A model generated the notes under the pieces. That model had not been told where the DNA came from, searched no databases, and was given only the letters and a program-made list of their open reading frames with translations. The translations under genes were made by a program, and so were the position numbers. Of a stretch of DNA of 7,549 nt, positions 1-7,260 are shown in pieces. Numbering within the stretch: position 1 is the stretch's first letter; each line of letters starts with the position of its first letter. Source of the stretch: Phycisphaerales bacterium UBA3158 (lineage in GTDB: Bacteria > Planctomycetota > Phycisphaerae > Phycisphaerales > SM1A02); contig DEYM01000071.1 in the NCBI GenBank assembly GCA_002364555.1, positions 1 to 7,549 on the forward strand. Direction: 5' to 3'.

Positions 1-1073
1 AGCTCGTGGTCAACACGGGGGATCAGACCCGGGAACTCGTCGTCAGTGCCAAGTTCGGCCCCGATGGACAGACTTTTCTGGAGACGCCCGACTCTCTCGT
101 CGTTGCCAAGGACGGCTGGTTGAACGTCGTCAACTACAACATCTACGACCGGTATCTGCGTGTCCAGATGAGCGGGACGGTGCCTCAGGAATTCGATTCG
201 ATCTATTCGGACAAGTACATGGCCGGGTTCGAGGTCCTCATGAGGGATGGCGAGCCTTCCGAAGTGTGGTTGGAAGCCATCATGATGAGATCCATCGGGG
301 TTCCCGCCGTGACCGGACTCAAGGATGTCACTGATGACAAGGGACGTCAGCTCAAGCAGATCAGTCTTGCTGGGCGAATGGGCAGTGGATCGCTTGACTA
401 CGATCCCGAGTCCCGGAAGATCGTCCGCGCTCGATCCTCCATGTATCCCATCGACGTGCAGGGTGCCCAGCAGGCGGGCAGCTTCAGTTGGGAGATGAAC
501 CTCAACATCAATGCGACCTTCTTGAAGGAACTACCTGAGCCGATCGTGTTCGATCCCGGCAAGCGTCTGGGTGTCGGCTCCCTGAGGGAAGTCGATCCGG
601 TCAAGCGGAACAAGCTCGTCGTCGGCAACCCATCGCCAACCCTGACCGCCAAGCAAATGGACGGTTCCGACATCGACTTCTCCACGTTCAAGGGCAAGAT
701 CGTCGTGATCGACTTCTGGGCCACCTGGTGTGCACCATGCAAACGCGGTCTCCCCAAGCTCAATGAGCTCTTCATGAAGAACGGCCGCAACGACGAGGAT
801 GTCCTCGTATACGCGGTCAGCATCATGGAGACCCCGCCCAAGGCCGAAGGTAAGATCGAGAAGGTCCGTGAGTACTGGAGCAAGCAGGACTTCGCTGTGC
901 CGACGGTTGTGTGCGTCGACGACGAGATCCCACGCAAGTGGGGCATCACCAGCATTCCGAAGCTTGTGATCCTCGATCAGGAAGGAAAGGTTGCCGAGGT
1001 GATCAACGGCTACCAAAGCGATCTCGAAAAGAAGATCCAGGCCAAGATCAAGTCGCTGCAGGTCGCTGAATGA
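1..1073 (+). CDS. TlpA-like exported thioredoxin-fold protein, N-terminus outside window
   Basis: The reading frame is open from the first bases and a GTG at 6 has no ribosome site, so the true start and any signal peptide probably lie upstream. Counting from that GTG, about 355 residues are visible. Residues 1-200 form a beta-rich region without a recognised catalytic motif; the strand-rich pattern resembles the LolA-like or DUF2092-like domains often fused to redoxins, but I cannot confirm this. Residues 205-350 are a TlpA/AhpC-TSA type thioredoxin domain: an entry segment at 207-215, the active site FWATWCAPC with the redox pair Cys242/Cys245, and a probable cis-proline at Pro318 in SIPKLVILD. 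The family exchanges thiols and disulfides outside the cytoplasm, either reducing cytochrome c or envelope partners or acting as a disulfide sensor; the substrate here is unknown. It overlaps the next gene by four bases (ATGA), so the two are very likely one operon. The thioredoxin assignment is firm; the N-terminal domain is not. Confidence 0.85.
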   Translation, partial: LVVNTGDQTRELVVSAKFGPDGQTFLETPDSLVVAKDGWLNVVNYNIYDRYLRVQMSGTVPQEFDSIYSDKYMAGFEVLMRDGEPSEVWLEAIMMRSIGVPAVTGLKDVTDDKGRQLKQISLAGRMGSGSLDYDPESRKIVRARSSMYPIDVQGAQQAGSFSWEMNLNINATFLKELPEPIVFDPGKRLGVGSLREVDPVKRNKLVVGNPSPTLTAKQMDGSDIDFSTFKGKIVVIDFWATWCAPCKRGLPKLNELFMKNGRNDEDVLVYAVSIMETPPKAEGKIEKVREYWSKQDFAVPTVVCVDDEIPRKWGITSIPKLVILDQEGKVAEVINGYQSDLEKKIQAKIKSLQVAE

Positions 1074-2272
1074 CCAGCCGCATGGTTTCCGGTCTGCTCC
1101 TTTTCCTGACGGTCTCGATCCTTGGATCCACCAGCAATGCTGGCGCTTCCACGAGCGGGGAACTCGCCCGTATCTCGAAGGCGATCGCTGCCCAGAAGCC
1201 GGTTCGAATCACAAGTCAGATCGAGTTCGAGCTGATCCAGCTCGAGCCGCCCGGTGAACCGATCCGCGTGGAGCCGTTCTCGACCGAACTGGATCTGCTC
1301 GAGGATGATCGCCGTGTCTATCGAAACGGCGAGTACGAGGTCTTCATGCAGGATGGGACCATCATGGCAACCAGAGAGGGGGTCGATGACGCCTATGTCC
1401 GTATGCGTCTCGAGGGTGGGCCCGCTGCAGTCGCCCATCGACTATTCGGCTCAACCTGGCATCCAATGCTTTCGTTGATCGACATCGATTGCGACGATAC
1501 GACTGTCGATGGTGCAGCGATGTCGCTGTTGTGTTCCTGTGAGCCTTCGGTGAGACGTGATGGTTCCGATGCTGTTGTCGGGATGACCTGGGCATCCTCG
1601 ACAAGCGAGCTCTCGCTTGACTTCGAGCCTGGCACATCGAGGCCGACGGGTGGCAAACTGATCCTGAAGGAAGGCGACGAGGTTCCCCGCGGCACTCATC
1701 TGATGATGAACTGGTCCTGGGCCTATGCCCCTCTGGCCAAGGAATCGCAGGAGTGGATCCGGCGAGAAGGTCGATTTCGTGTTGACCGGCTGACGTCTCT
1801 GAGGAAACTCGATGAAGGGGATGCGGCGGCAATCGGTGCACCGGCGCCCGATCTGAAGCGTCCGACGCTCTCGGGCGGCGTGATCGACATCGATGCATTT
1901 CGAGGTCGTGTGGTCGTCGTCGACTTCTGGGCATCGTGGTGCGGCCCGTGCAGGAAGGCATTGCCGCAGTTGCAGACGTTGGCGGATGAACTCGCCGATT
2001 CGCCTGTGACGGTGCTGAGTGTGAACTGCTTCGAACAGAAGAAGGGGGCGGCGGCTCGGAATGACATACGGGCCATGGTGACGTCGTTGTCACTGACGTT
2101 GCCCGTCCTTCTCGATGATGACGGCACCGCTGCGAGAGATTGGGGTGTGGAAGGACTGCCTTGCACCTTCATCATCGATCAGGCCGGCCGAATCACTTCG
2201 ATACATGCCGGTGCGGGGCCCGACTATCTGCAGACGATCCGCGACGATGTCGTCTCGCTTCTGAGTGACTGA
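1070..2272 (+). CDS. Second TlpA-like exported thioredoxin-fold protein
   Basis: This 400-residue protein starts at the ATG that overlaps the upstream stop as ATGA; a purine-rich GCAGG sits a few bases before it, and an in-frame ATG at 1082 is an alternative. Residues 1-27 look like a Sec signal peptide: Arg4, a hydrophobic core LLLFLTVSIL, then small residues before a likely cleavage near NAGA. Residues 35-245 are a beta-rich domain that loosely parallels the upstream protein (a D-F/Y-x-P segment, then an N-x-S-W-like strand before the redoxin part), suggesting tandem duplication with strong divergence. Residues 255-395 are the thioredoxin domain with FWASWCGPC (Cys291/Cys294) and a probable cis-Pro364. 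Odd points are additional cysteines at 141, 155, 157, 320 and 365. Cys365 directly follows the presumed cis-proline, where Thr is usual, and Cys320 ends the strand after the active-site helix. The role is inferred to be thiol-disulfide exchange in the envelope; the partner is unknown. Its stop abuts the convergent dacB stop. Confidence 0.88.
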   Translation: MTSRMVSGLLLFLTVSILGSTSNAGASTSGELARISKAIAAQKPVRITSQIEFELIQLEPPGEPIRVEPFSTELDLLEDDRRVYRNGEYEVFMQDGTIMATREGVDDAYVRMRLEGGPAAVAHRLFGSTWHPMLSLIDIDCDDTTVDGAAMSLLCSCEPSVRRDGSDAVVGMTWASSTSELSLDFEPGTSRPTGGKLILKEGDEVPRGTHLMMNWSWAYAPLAKESQEWIRREGRFRVDRLTSLRKLDEGDAAAIGAPAPDLKRPTLSGGVIDIDAFRGRVVVVDFWASWCGPCRKALPQLQTLADELADSPVTVLSVNCFEQKKGAAARNDIRAMVTSLSLTLPVLLDDDGTAARDWGVEGLPCTFIIDQAGRITSIHAGAGPDYLQTIRDDVVSLLSD

Positions 2273-2276
2273 TCAG
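2269..2276. other. Convergent stop codons fused in one palindrome
   Basis: CTGATCAG contains the TGA of the second redoxin gene (2270-2272) and, on the other strand, the TGA of dacB (2275-2273). No base lies between them. There is no room for a dedicated terminator: I see no strong hairpin with a T-run on either side, so transcripts probably extend into the opposite gene. Confidence 0.7.
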
Positions 2277-3793
2277 GGGGCGGGACTGGCTACCGTTGGT
2301 TTCGATGACGCCAGATCCCTGGTGATGGCCTGCACGATCTGCTCCTGAAGCCGTTTGCAGCCGCGAACCTTCGCAAGGTCATTGCCCATGATGCTGAAGC
2401 TCCGGCATCTTCCATCGGGAGCGAAAACCAGTCCGCTCAATGCACTCACGCGATTGATGTAGCCACTCTTGGCAACGACTGTGCAGTCATTGAGATCGCT
2501 CGAGCTGAATCGGCTCTCCAGCGTTCCCGAGCCCGGTGATGGAAGCGATTTCCTGAAGGCGAGACTTCTCGGAGAGTCGTCCGAGAAGCTGTTGAGCCAG
2601 AGGGTCATCACTGACGGGGGGATCTTGTTGAGCCTGCTCATTCCCGAACCATCCGACACGGTCAGGCTGTTCTTGTCGACACCTGTTCGTCTCTGGACGA
2701 TCTCCTCGAGCGCCTGGCTGCCATTGGTCCAGGAACCGGGGCGATTCGTGAACCGATTGCCCAGATGCTTCAGGATCGCCTCGGCATACATGTTCTTGGA
2801 TTCATGATTGCATTCGAGCAGGACGGTGTGCAGGGGGGTGACCACGTCGAAGAGGACCGTCCCGTCATCGAATCGCTCATCGACTTGGGCATATCGAATG
2901 CGGTCAACCTGGATGCCTCTTCGATCGAGTCGATCCGCGATCAGACGTGCAGTGAACATCGCCGGTTCATGAATGGAGACCTCCACAGGCGAGACCTGCC
3001 GTTTGCCGACGCTGCCGCGTATCACGATGTCGTCGGCGAGTGGTTGGCGATGGGGATCGATGGTGTTGGAGACCGACTTGCCGCTGGCAACCGTCATCTT
3101 GTTGCTGATGGGCAGGAACGGTGCGTTGGGTGATTCGCCAAGCAGAACACGGGTCCTGCTGGAATCGGGAGCGGGCCTGAGCGAGATGATGTTGCGATGG
3201 AAGTTCAGGCCGGATACCTCTGCGCAATAGTGTCTCTGGGCCTGATTGGCGGGCCATGAGGCGTGAAGCAGATCACGGTCGAAGATTCGATCATCGATGA
3301 TCAGTTCCTCGATTCTGTCGATCCCGGATCCTGCGATCGCATTCGCCCAGAGCTGGAGAAGGCTCTCGATATCAAGAGGTCTGCCATCCTGATCGGCCAT
3401 GTCCACAAGCAGATCGGGATCGCCCAGGGCGGGATCTCCCTGCCCGATGATGATCAGGCGGTTTTCATCCAGCAGGAGTCTGGTGCGAAACTGATGATCG
3501 AGCGGGAAGACATCAAGGGCGGCTCCTGTGCTGAGGAGTTTCATGTTGCTGGCCGGGATTCGGGCCTTGTCAGCGGCGATGTCCACCATCTCACGGCCGT
3601 TGTTGGCATCCCTGATCGAGATGCTCAATTTGGATCTGGGTATCTTCGATTGACTGATCGCCTTGTCGACCGCCGAGGCCAGATTACCGGCCAGCAGCTG
3701 GGAAGCCATGCAGACCGAGCCGGCCATGATCAGCATCAGGGCTGACGCCGACTTTCGACGGGTACGGGGGGTGCTGAATGGACGAGAGGTCAT
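2273..3793 (-). CDS. dacB: D-alanyl-D-alanine carboxypeptidase/endopeptidase, PBP4 (peptidase S13) family
   Basis: Starting at the ATG at 3793, the protein has 506 residues, normal for the family. All three serine penicillin-recognising motifs are visible: SNMK with nucleophile Ser82 and Lys85, SKN at 332-334 (in ESKNMYAEAILK), and KSG at 442-444 in place of KTG. The S13 signature DGSGMSR lies at 381-387. The large insert between the first two motifs (about residues 90-325) is typical of PBP4. The N-terminus has basic residues (TPRTRRK) and a hydrophobic stretch SALMLIMAGSVCMASQLLAG, a signal peptide with cleavage near 35-41; the Cys at 28 lacks a proper lipobox. The enzyme removes the terminal D-Ala from peptidoglycan stem peptides and may cut cross-links in the periplasm. 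In-frame starts at 3802, 3829 and 3892 would add residues ahead of the signal peptide and run into ligA, so 3793 is preferred. It is divergent from ligA and convergent with the redoxin operon. Confidence 0.93.
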   Translation of the reverse strand: MTSRPFSTPRTRRKSASALMLIMAGSVCMASQLLAGNLASAVDKAISQSKIPRSKLSISIRDANNGREMVDIAADKARIPASNMKLLSTGAALDVFPLDHQFRTRLLLDENRLIIIGQGDPALGDPDLLVDMADQDGRPLDIESLLQLWANAIAGSGIDRIEELIIDDRIFDRDLLHASWPANQAQRHYCAEVSGLNFHRNIISLRPAPDSSRTRVLLGESPNAPFLPISNKMTVASGKSVSNTIDPHRQPLADDIVIRGSVGKRQVSPVEVSIHEPAMFTARLIADRLDRRGIQVDRIRYAQVDERFDDGTVLFDVVTPLHTVLLECNHESKNMYAEAILKHLGNRFTNRPGSWTNGSQALEEIVQRRTGVDKNSLTVSDGSGMSRLNKIPPSVMTLWLNSFSDDSPRSLAFRKSLPSPGSGTLESRFSSSDLNDCTVVAKSGYINRVSALSGLVFAPDGRCRSFSIMGNDLAKVRGCKRLQEQIVQAITRDLASSKPTVASPAP

Positions 3794-3800
3794 TAGGATC

Positions 3801-3829
3801 ATGCTACTTCGTAAGGATTCGGCCGTCAT
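3801..3829 (-). promoter_or_regulatory. Candidate sigma70-type promoter for dacB
   Basis: Reading the minus strand, ATGACG (plus 3824-3829; four of six matches to TTGACA) is followed after 17 bases by TAGCAT (plus 3801-3806; four of six matches to TATAAT). The expected transcription start falls within a base or two of the dacB ATG at 3793, which would make the message leaderless or nearly so. The -35 box covers part of the ligA start codon at 3828. This is consensus matching only; the organism's promoter preferences are unknown. Confidence 0.35.
3813..3817 (+). promoter_or_regulatory. Ribosome binding site that favours the ligA start at 3828
   Basis: AAGGA lies 10 bases before the ATG at 3828. 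The other in-frame ATG at 3801 has only AGGAT one base away, too close to work normally. Starting at 3828 gives 667 residues and places the first helix of the ligase domain Ia at the usual distance from the N-terminus. A weak -10 candidate, TAGGAT at 3794-3799, would start transcription near 3806 and leave a leader of about 22 bases containing this site, but I find no good -35 box for it. Confidence 0.5.
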
Positions 3830-5831
3830 GCCCACTCGAGATGAGGAAACTCTGAGAATCGTTGAACTTCGTGGTCTGCTGACCGGGGCCAATGAAGCCT
3901 ACTACCAGCAGGCTGCTCCTGTCATGACGGATCGGGAATTCGACGAATTGATGGCCGAGCTCATCCGATTGGAAGGAGCTCATCCTGAACTGGCCGATTC
4001 GAATTCCCCCAGCCGTGTGGTGGGAGGGGGCACGATCAACGGCTTCGAGACCATCGATCACAGTCATCCGATGCTGTCCATCGACAATACGTACTCGGTC
4101 GAGGATGTTCGCGGTTGGTACGCGAGGATCATCAAGGGTCTCGAGGGGCGGCAGCCTGTTCTGGCCTGTGATCCGAAGATCGATGGTGTGGCGGTGGCCA
4201 TTCGATTCGAGAACAGACGTTTCTCACGAGCGGTCACAAGAGGTGATGGAGTCAAGGGTGACGACATCACCGCGCAGGTTCGACGACTCACCGGTGTGCC
4301 GTTGTCGTTGCCTTCGGAGGCTCCGGATTCACTCGAGGTCCGTGGTGAGATCTTCATGCCCAACGAGGCCTTTGAAAAGGTGAATCTGGCACGGGAGAAG
4401 AATGGTGACCAGTTGTTCGCCAATGCCCGCAATGCAACGGCTGGAACACTCAAGTCGCTGGATACATCGGTGGTGTCGGATCGAGGGCTTGCCTGTCTTG
4501 TTCATGGTGTGGCGATCGTCCCCGATGGAATGGCAGATGGCTATGTGGAATTCATCGAGCAGATAGCCCGATGGGGTCTGCCCACGAGTGATCTGGTGAA
4601 GCGATGCGATTCGATTGAAGAGGTGATCGATGCCATCGAGCAGTTCGGGCTGTCTCGCGATGGGCTTGGCTACGGTGTCGATGGAATGGTGGTCAGAGTC
4701 GACGACTTCAGCTCGCAGTCGATGCTCGGCGCCACTTCGAAGGCCCCCAGATGGTGCGTCGCCTTCAAGTATCCGGCGGAACAGGGACGGACGCGTCTGA
4801 CCCGGGTCGATTGGCAGGTCGGCAAGAACGGAACGCTGACACCACGGGCCACGATGGATCCGGTTCCCCTGGCGGGCACGGTCGTCCAGCACGCGACGCT
4901 TCACAACATCGAGGAGATCAGGCGAAAGGATATTCGCACCGGGGATCTGGTTGTCGTCGAGAAGGCTGGGGAGATCATTCCACAGGTGGTCTCCGCGGTA
5001 ACGGGGGAACGCTCTGGAGATGAATGCGTGATCGATCCTCCCGACACCTGCCCGGCTTGTGATGGCCTGGTCCAGCAGGAAGGGCCCAAGCTCTACTGTC
5101 TCAATCCCGAGTGCCCGGCGCAGCTTCGAGAGCGGATCGCCTGGTTCGTGGGCCGTAATCAGATGAACATCGATGGACTGGGTGAAAAAGTGGTCGAGCA
5201 GCTTCTCGAAGCGGGCTTGATTCACCATCTCTCGGATCTCTATGCACTTGGTTCGGAGGACCTGTTGCCGCTGGAACGCATGGGGGAGCAGTCAGTCGAG
5301 AATCTGCTCGAGGCAATCGATGCAAGTCGTCAACGGGGATTGGCTCGGGTTCTTGCTTCGGTCGGCATTCGGAACATCGGTCGTTCGGCAGCTCGAACGC
5401 TGGCGTCGCATTTCGATGACTATGACGCATTGATGGCAGCCTCTGTGGAATCGCTTCAGGCCCTTCCGGACTTTGGTGAAATAACGGCCAGTGTCCTACA
5501 CGAGTTCCTCCACTCGCCAAAGGGTCTGGCGGTGTTCAGCGGATTGCAGCAGGCAGGTGTGAGCCTGGCCGTCGAGTCGGCTGGGGATGATGTCGAGAGT
5601 CCGGTTTCAGGCAAGACGGTCGTGATCACCGGGTCTTTGGAGTCGACTGATCGCCGATCGCTCACGGAGCGTCTGGAATCGATGGGTGCCAAGGTTTCGG
5701 GAAGTATCTCGGCCAAGACGGATCTCCTTATTGCCGGTGAGAAGGCAGGTTCCAAGTTGGCCAAGGCGAATTCTCTGGGTGTCGAGGTCTGGAGCGAGGA
5801 CCAATTGATAGAGAATCTCGGTTCGGCGTGA
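3828..5831 (+). CDS. ligA: NAD-dependent DNA ligase LigA
   Basis: LigA joins 3'-OH and 5'-phosphate ends at nicks in duplex DNA, using NAD+ and releasing NMN, in lagging-strand synthesis and repair. The 667 residues match the usual length of about 670 and show every domain in order. Domain Ia (1-65) contains TDREFDELMAEL, which corresponds to the NMN-binding helix. The nucleotidyltransferase domain has the AMP-accepting Lys117 in DPKIDG, TRGDGVKGDDIT at 138-148, Glu174 in VRGEIF, Arg201 in FANARNATAG, YGVDGMVVRV at 282-291 and Lys314 in CVAFKYPAEQ. The OB fold follows (VGKNGTLTPRATMDPV at 331-346, then ATLHN). A Cys4 zinc site uses Cys408, 411, 424 and 429. Helix-hairpin-helix repeats fill about 435-575, and a BRCT domain covers 593-665. 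Two usually strict positions differ: Asp115 where Glu is typical, and Arg290 where Lys is typical (E. coli Glu113 and Lys290). All other key residues remain, so it is probably active and the cell's essential ligase. Confidence 0.97.
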   Translation: MPTRDEETLRIVELRGLLTGANEAYYQQAAPVMTDREFDELMAELIRLEGAHPELADSNSPSRVVGGGTINGFETIDHSHPMLSIDNTYSVEDVRGWYARIIKGLEGRQPVLACDPKIDGVAVAIRFENRRFSRAVTRGDGVKGDDITAQVRRLTGVPLSLPSEAPDSLEVRGEIFMPNEAFEKVNLAREKNGDQLFANARNATAGTLKSLDTSVVSDRGLACLVHGVAIVPDGMADGYVEFIEQIARWGLPTSDLVKRCDSIEEVIDAIEQFGLSRDGLGYGVDGMVVRVDDFSSQSMLGATSKAPRWCVAFKYPAEQGRTRLTRVDWQVGKNGTLTPRATMDPVPLAGTVVQHATLHNIEEIRRKDIRTGDLVVVEKAGEIIPQVVSAVTGERSGDECVIDPPDTCPACDGLVQQEGPKLYCLNPECPAQLRERIAWFVGRNQMNIDGLGEKVVEQLLEAGLIHHLSDLYALGSEDLLPLERMGEQSVENLLEAIDASRQRGLARVLASVGIRNIGRSAARTLASHFDDYDALMAASVESLQALPDFGEITASVLHEFLHSPKGLAVFSGLQQAGVSLAVESAGDDVESPVSGKTVVITGSLESTDRRSLTERLESMGAKVSGSISAKTDLLIAGEKAGSKLAKANSLGVEVWSEDQLIENLGSA

Positions 5832-5867
5832 ACTCACGGACGCTCGCGGCTACCATGAGTGACATCT

Positions 5868-6350
5868 ATGGGACAAGTTGCTCTTGGATTTCGAAGCCTT
5901 CTCGTCCGCGCCGCGGTGTTCTTCATCATGGCGGCCCTGCTCGCATGGGCTCTTGGCGGCACGCTCTGGCCCAGGTCCGTTGGTGTATTCGTGGATACGG
6001 CATCGTTCCAAGGCGAGGACTGGGCATGGCAGGCCATGGTCGATGAATCTCCAAAGCCGTCGGGGAAACCCACTCGTCCACCACTGGAGTTCCAGCTGTG
6101 GGTACGAACCAAGGGAAGCGACTCCTATGAAAAGTTCCTTCCCTTCTCGGAAGCGGGCACATTCATAGAAATGCTGCCGTTGATCGTCGATGACGACCAG
6201 CTGATCGTCGCGGGCTACCACTACAACATGGAAAAATGGCAGATCTACAGAATCAACGCAGGTAAGGAACTGGGTAAGCCGGTTTCCTATCCCAGTCGTC
6301 TGGAGATCGTCGAGGCCTGGTCCAGCCTGGCTGGTTCCAAGAGCCCCTGA
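5868..6350 (+). CDS. Small membrane-anchored protein of unknown function
   Basis: I do not recognise this protein. From the ATG at 5868 it has 160 residues; a GTG at 5859 in the same frame would add three. Neither start has a strong ribosome site, and GAGTGA a few bases before 5868 is the best available. Residues about 9-30 (SLLVRAAVFFIMAALLAWAL) form one hydrophobic segment preceded by a single Arg and followed by Gly-Gly. It could be a signal anchor or a long signal peptide. The remaining ~130 residues appear soluble, beginning with a strand-like stretch (SVGVFVDT), then a Pro/Lys-rich linker (ESPKPSGKPTRPP), then an aromatic-rich beta-like part ending in YHYNMEKWQIYRIN. There are no cysteines and no catalytic motif I can name. 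It lies 36 bases after ligA on the same strand, so it may be transcribed with it, but nothing links it to DNA repair. Sensible amino-acid composition, tight packing and the anchor support a real gene. Confidence 0.7.
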   Translation: MGQVALGFRSLLVRAAVFFIMAALLAWALGGTLWPRSVGVFVDTASFQGEDWAWQAMVDESPKPSGKPTRPPLEFQLWVRTKGSDSYEKFLPFSEAGTFIEMLPLIVDDDQLIVAGYHYNMEKWQIYRINAGKELGKPVSYPSRLEIVEAWSSLAGSKSP

Positions 6351-6373
6351 TTCAGGAACCCGCGGCCGGTTCC
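6346..6373. repeat. Two consecutive inverted repeats across the convergent stops
   Basis: CCTGA-T-TCAGG (6346-6356) contains both opposing stop codons. It overlaps by two bases a second hairpin in which GGAACC (6355-6360) pairs with GGTTCC (6368-6373) around the seven-base loop CGCGGCC. The second hairpin lies inside the last codons of uppP. Neither is followed by a T-run on either strand, so a classical intrinsic terminator is not supported. A weak bidirectional stop or RNA-end stabiliser is possible, as is coincidence. Confidence 0.3.
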
Positions 6374-7230
6374 AATGAGATCACGCCTGTGATCAGCAAC
6401 GCCGCGAGCAGGATGGTCAAGCCGATTCTGTACCAGCCGAAGACGGCCAGACCATGCTTGTTGAGATAGTTGACCAGCCATTTGACGGCGATGACGGCGG
6501 CGATGGTCGCCACGAGTATGCCCACGACGACGTTGAGCCAGCCGAGCTCTACAAAGAGATTCGGCTGATCGGACGTGACGTTCTTGAGCAGCTTGTAGAC
6601 GCAGGCGCCACCGAGTGTGGGTAGTCCGAGGAGGAAGCTGAATTCCGCCGCTCGGGCGGGTCTGAGTCCCACGAGCATGGCCGCCACGATCGTGATCATC
6701 GAACGACTGACACCTGGCCACATGGCCAGCAGCTGCATCGAGCCGATGAAGAGGGCGGCGGTCCACGCGAGATCGGCCAGATCAAGGCCGGGCGTTCCGT
6801 CCACATCGTTGGTTGTGAGTGATTTGGGGCCGCGACCGATCCAGATCATCAGGACGCCACCGGCTCCCAATGCGATCAAGACCGGAAGGGCGTGGAACAG
6901 ATGTTGTTCGATCCAGTCGTCCAGCAGAACACCCAGCAGGGCTGCCGGGGCGAAGGCGATGGAGATGTTGATCAGGAGCTTGAGTCCGCGAGGATCCTTG
7001 CCAAGGGCTCCCTTGATCATGGAGGCGACTCTGGCCCGATAGAGGCCGAGCACAGCCAGTATGGCGCCACCCTGGATGATGATCATGAGTGCATTGACCG
7101 AACGGGCGGATTCCCCCTGATCGAGGCCAAGCAAGGCGCTTGTGAGGACCAGATGTCCAGTAGAGCTGACAGGAAGGTATTCCGTGATACCTTCGACGAT
7201 TCCGAGGATAATGGCGTCCAGAATGGTCAT
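6352..7230 (-). CDS. uppP: Undecaprenyl-diphosphate phosphatase (UppP/BacA family)
   Basis: UppP removes one phosphate from undecaprenyl diphosphate on the outer face of the cytoplasmic membrane, regenerating the C55 lipid carrier for peptidoglycan and other surface polymers; raised expression gives bacitracin resistance in known cases. From the ATG at 7230 it has 292 residues, within the family range. The N-terminal signature GIVEGITEYLPVSSTGH (10-26) supplies the ExxxE glutamates Glu13/Glu17, the conserved serines and His26. The second signature WPGVSRSMIT (171-180) supplies Arg176. Around these are about eight hydrophobic segments, including about 50-64, 88-104, 115-131, 155-171, 178-188, 232-250 and 265-284. 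An in-frame ATG at 7296 would add 22 hydrophilic residues and run into the divergent regulator gene, so 7230 is preferred because the catalytic signature then begins at residue 10 as usual. No clear Shine-Dalgarno sequence precedes it; the leader is A-rich. It shares its short upstream region with the Fur-like gene. Confidence 0.96.
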   Translation of the reverse strand: MTILDAIILGIVEGITEYLPVSSTGHLVLTSALLGLDQGESARSVNALMIIIQGGAILAVLGLYRARVASMIKGALGKDPRGLKLLINISIAFAPAALLGVLLDDWIEQHLFHALPVLIALGAGGVLMIWIGRGPKSLTTNDVDGTPGLDLADLAWTAALFIGSMQLLAMWPGVSRSMITIVAAMLVGLRPARAAEFSFLLGLPTLGGACVYKLLKNVTSDQPNLFVELGWLNVVVGILVATIAAVIAVKWLVNYLNKHGLAVFGWYRIGLTILLAALLITGVISLEPAAGS

Positions 7231-7260
7231 CGTAGTTTCAGTTTTCTCGCTTTTTGTGGC

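Noticed and set aside
1362..2093. Open frame antisense to the second redoxin gene
   Set aside because: Its composition is very rich in Arg, Ser, Pro and His, typical of a shadow frame, while the plus strand has a full thioredoxin domain.
2465..2475. KSG instead of KTG in DacB as a defect
   Set aside because: Ser for Thr at this position is a tolerated variant in S13 and related penicillin-binding enzymes, and the other two motifs are intact.
3289..3302. Perfect 14-base palindrome of the GATCATCGATGATC type inside dacB
   Set aside because: It encodes an Ile-Ile-Asp-Asp run in the expected dacB frame. About half a palindrome this long is expected by chance per window, and more with the GATC excess.
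3701..3715. Lipoprotein signal in DacB (Cys28 after a hydrophobic stretch)
   Set aside because: The residues before the Cys are Gly-Ser-Val, which do not fit a lipobox; ordinary signal peptide cleavage a little later is more likely.
3801..3830. ligA starting at the ATG at 3801
   Set aside because: Its only Shine-Dalgarno-like bases are one base away, and the added residues do not extend any conserved domain; the ATG at 3828 has a properly spaced AAGGA and gives the usual length.
4329..5228. Long open frame antisense to ligA (299 codons)
   Set aside because: It lies wholly within a well-conserved ligase reading frame and shows no recognisable domain; long antisense frames are common at this GC content.
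5827..5838. Inverted repeat CGTGA-AC-TCACG at the ligA stop, as a terminator
   Set aside because: The stem is only five pairs with a two-base loop and no T-run follows; the next gene begins 30 bases later.
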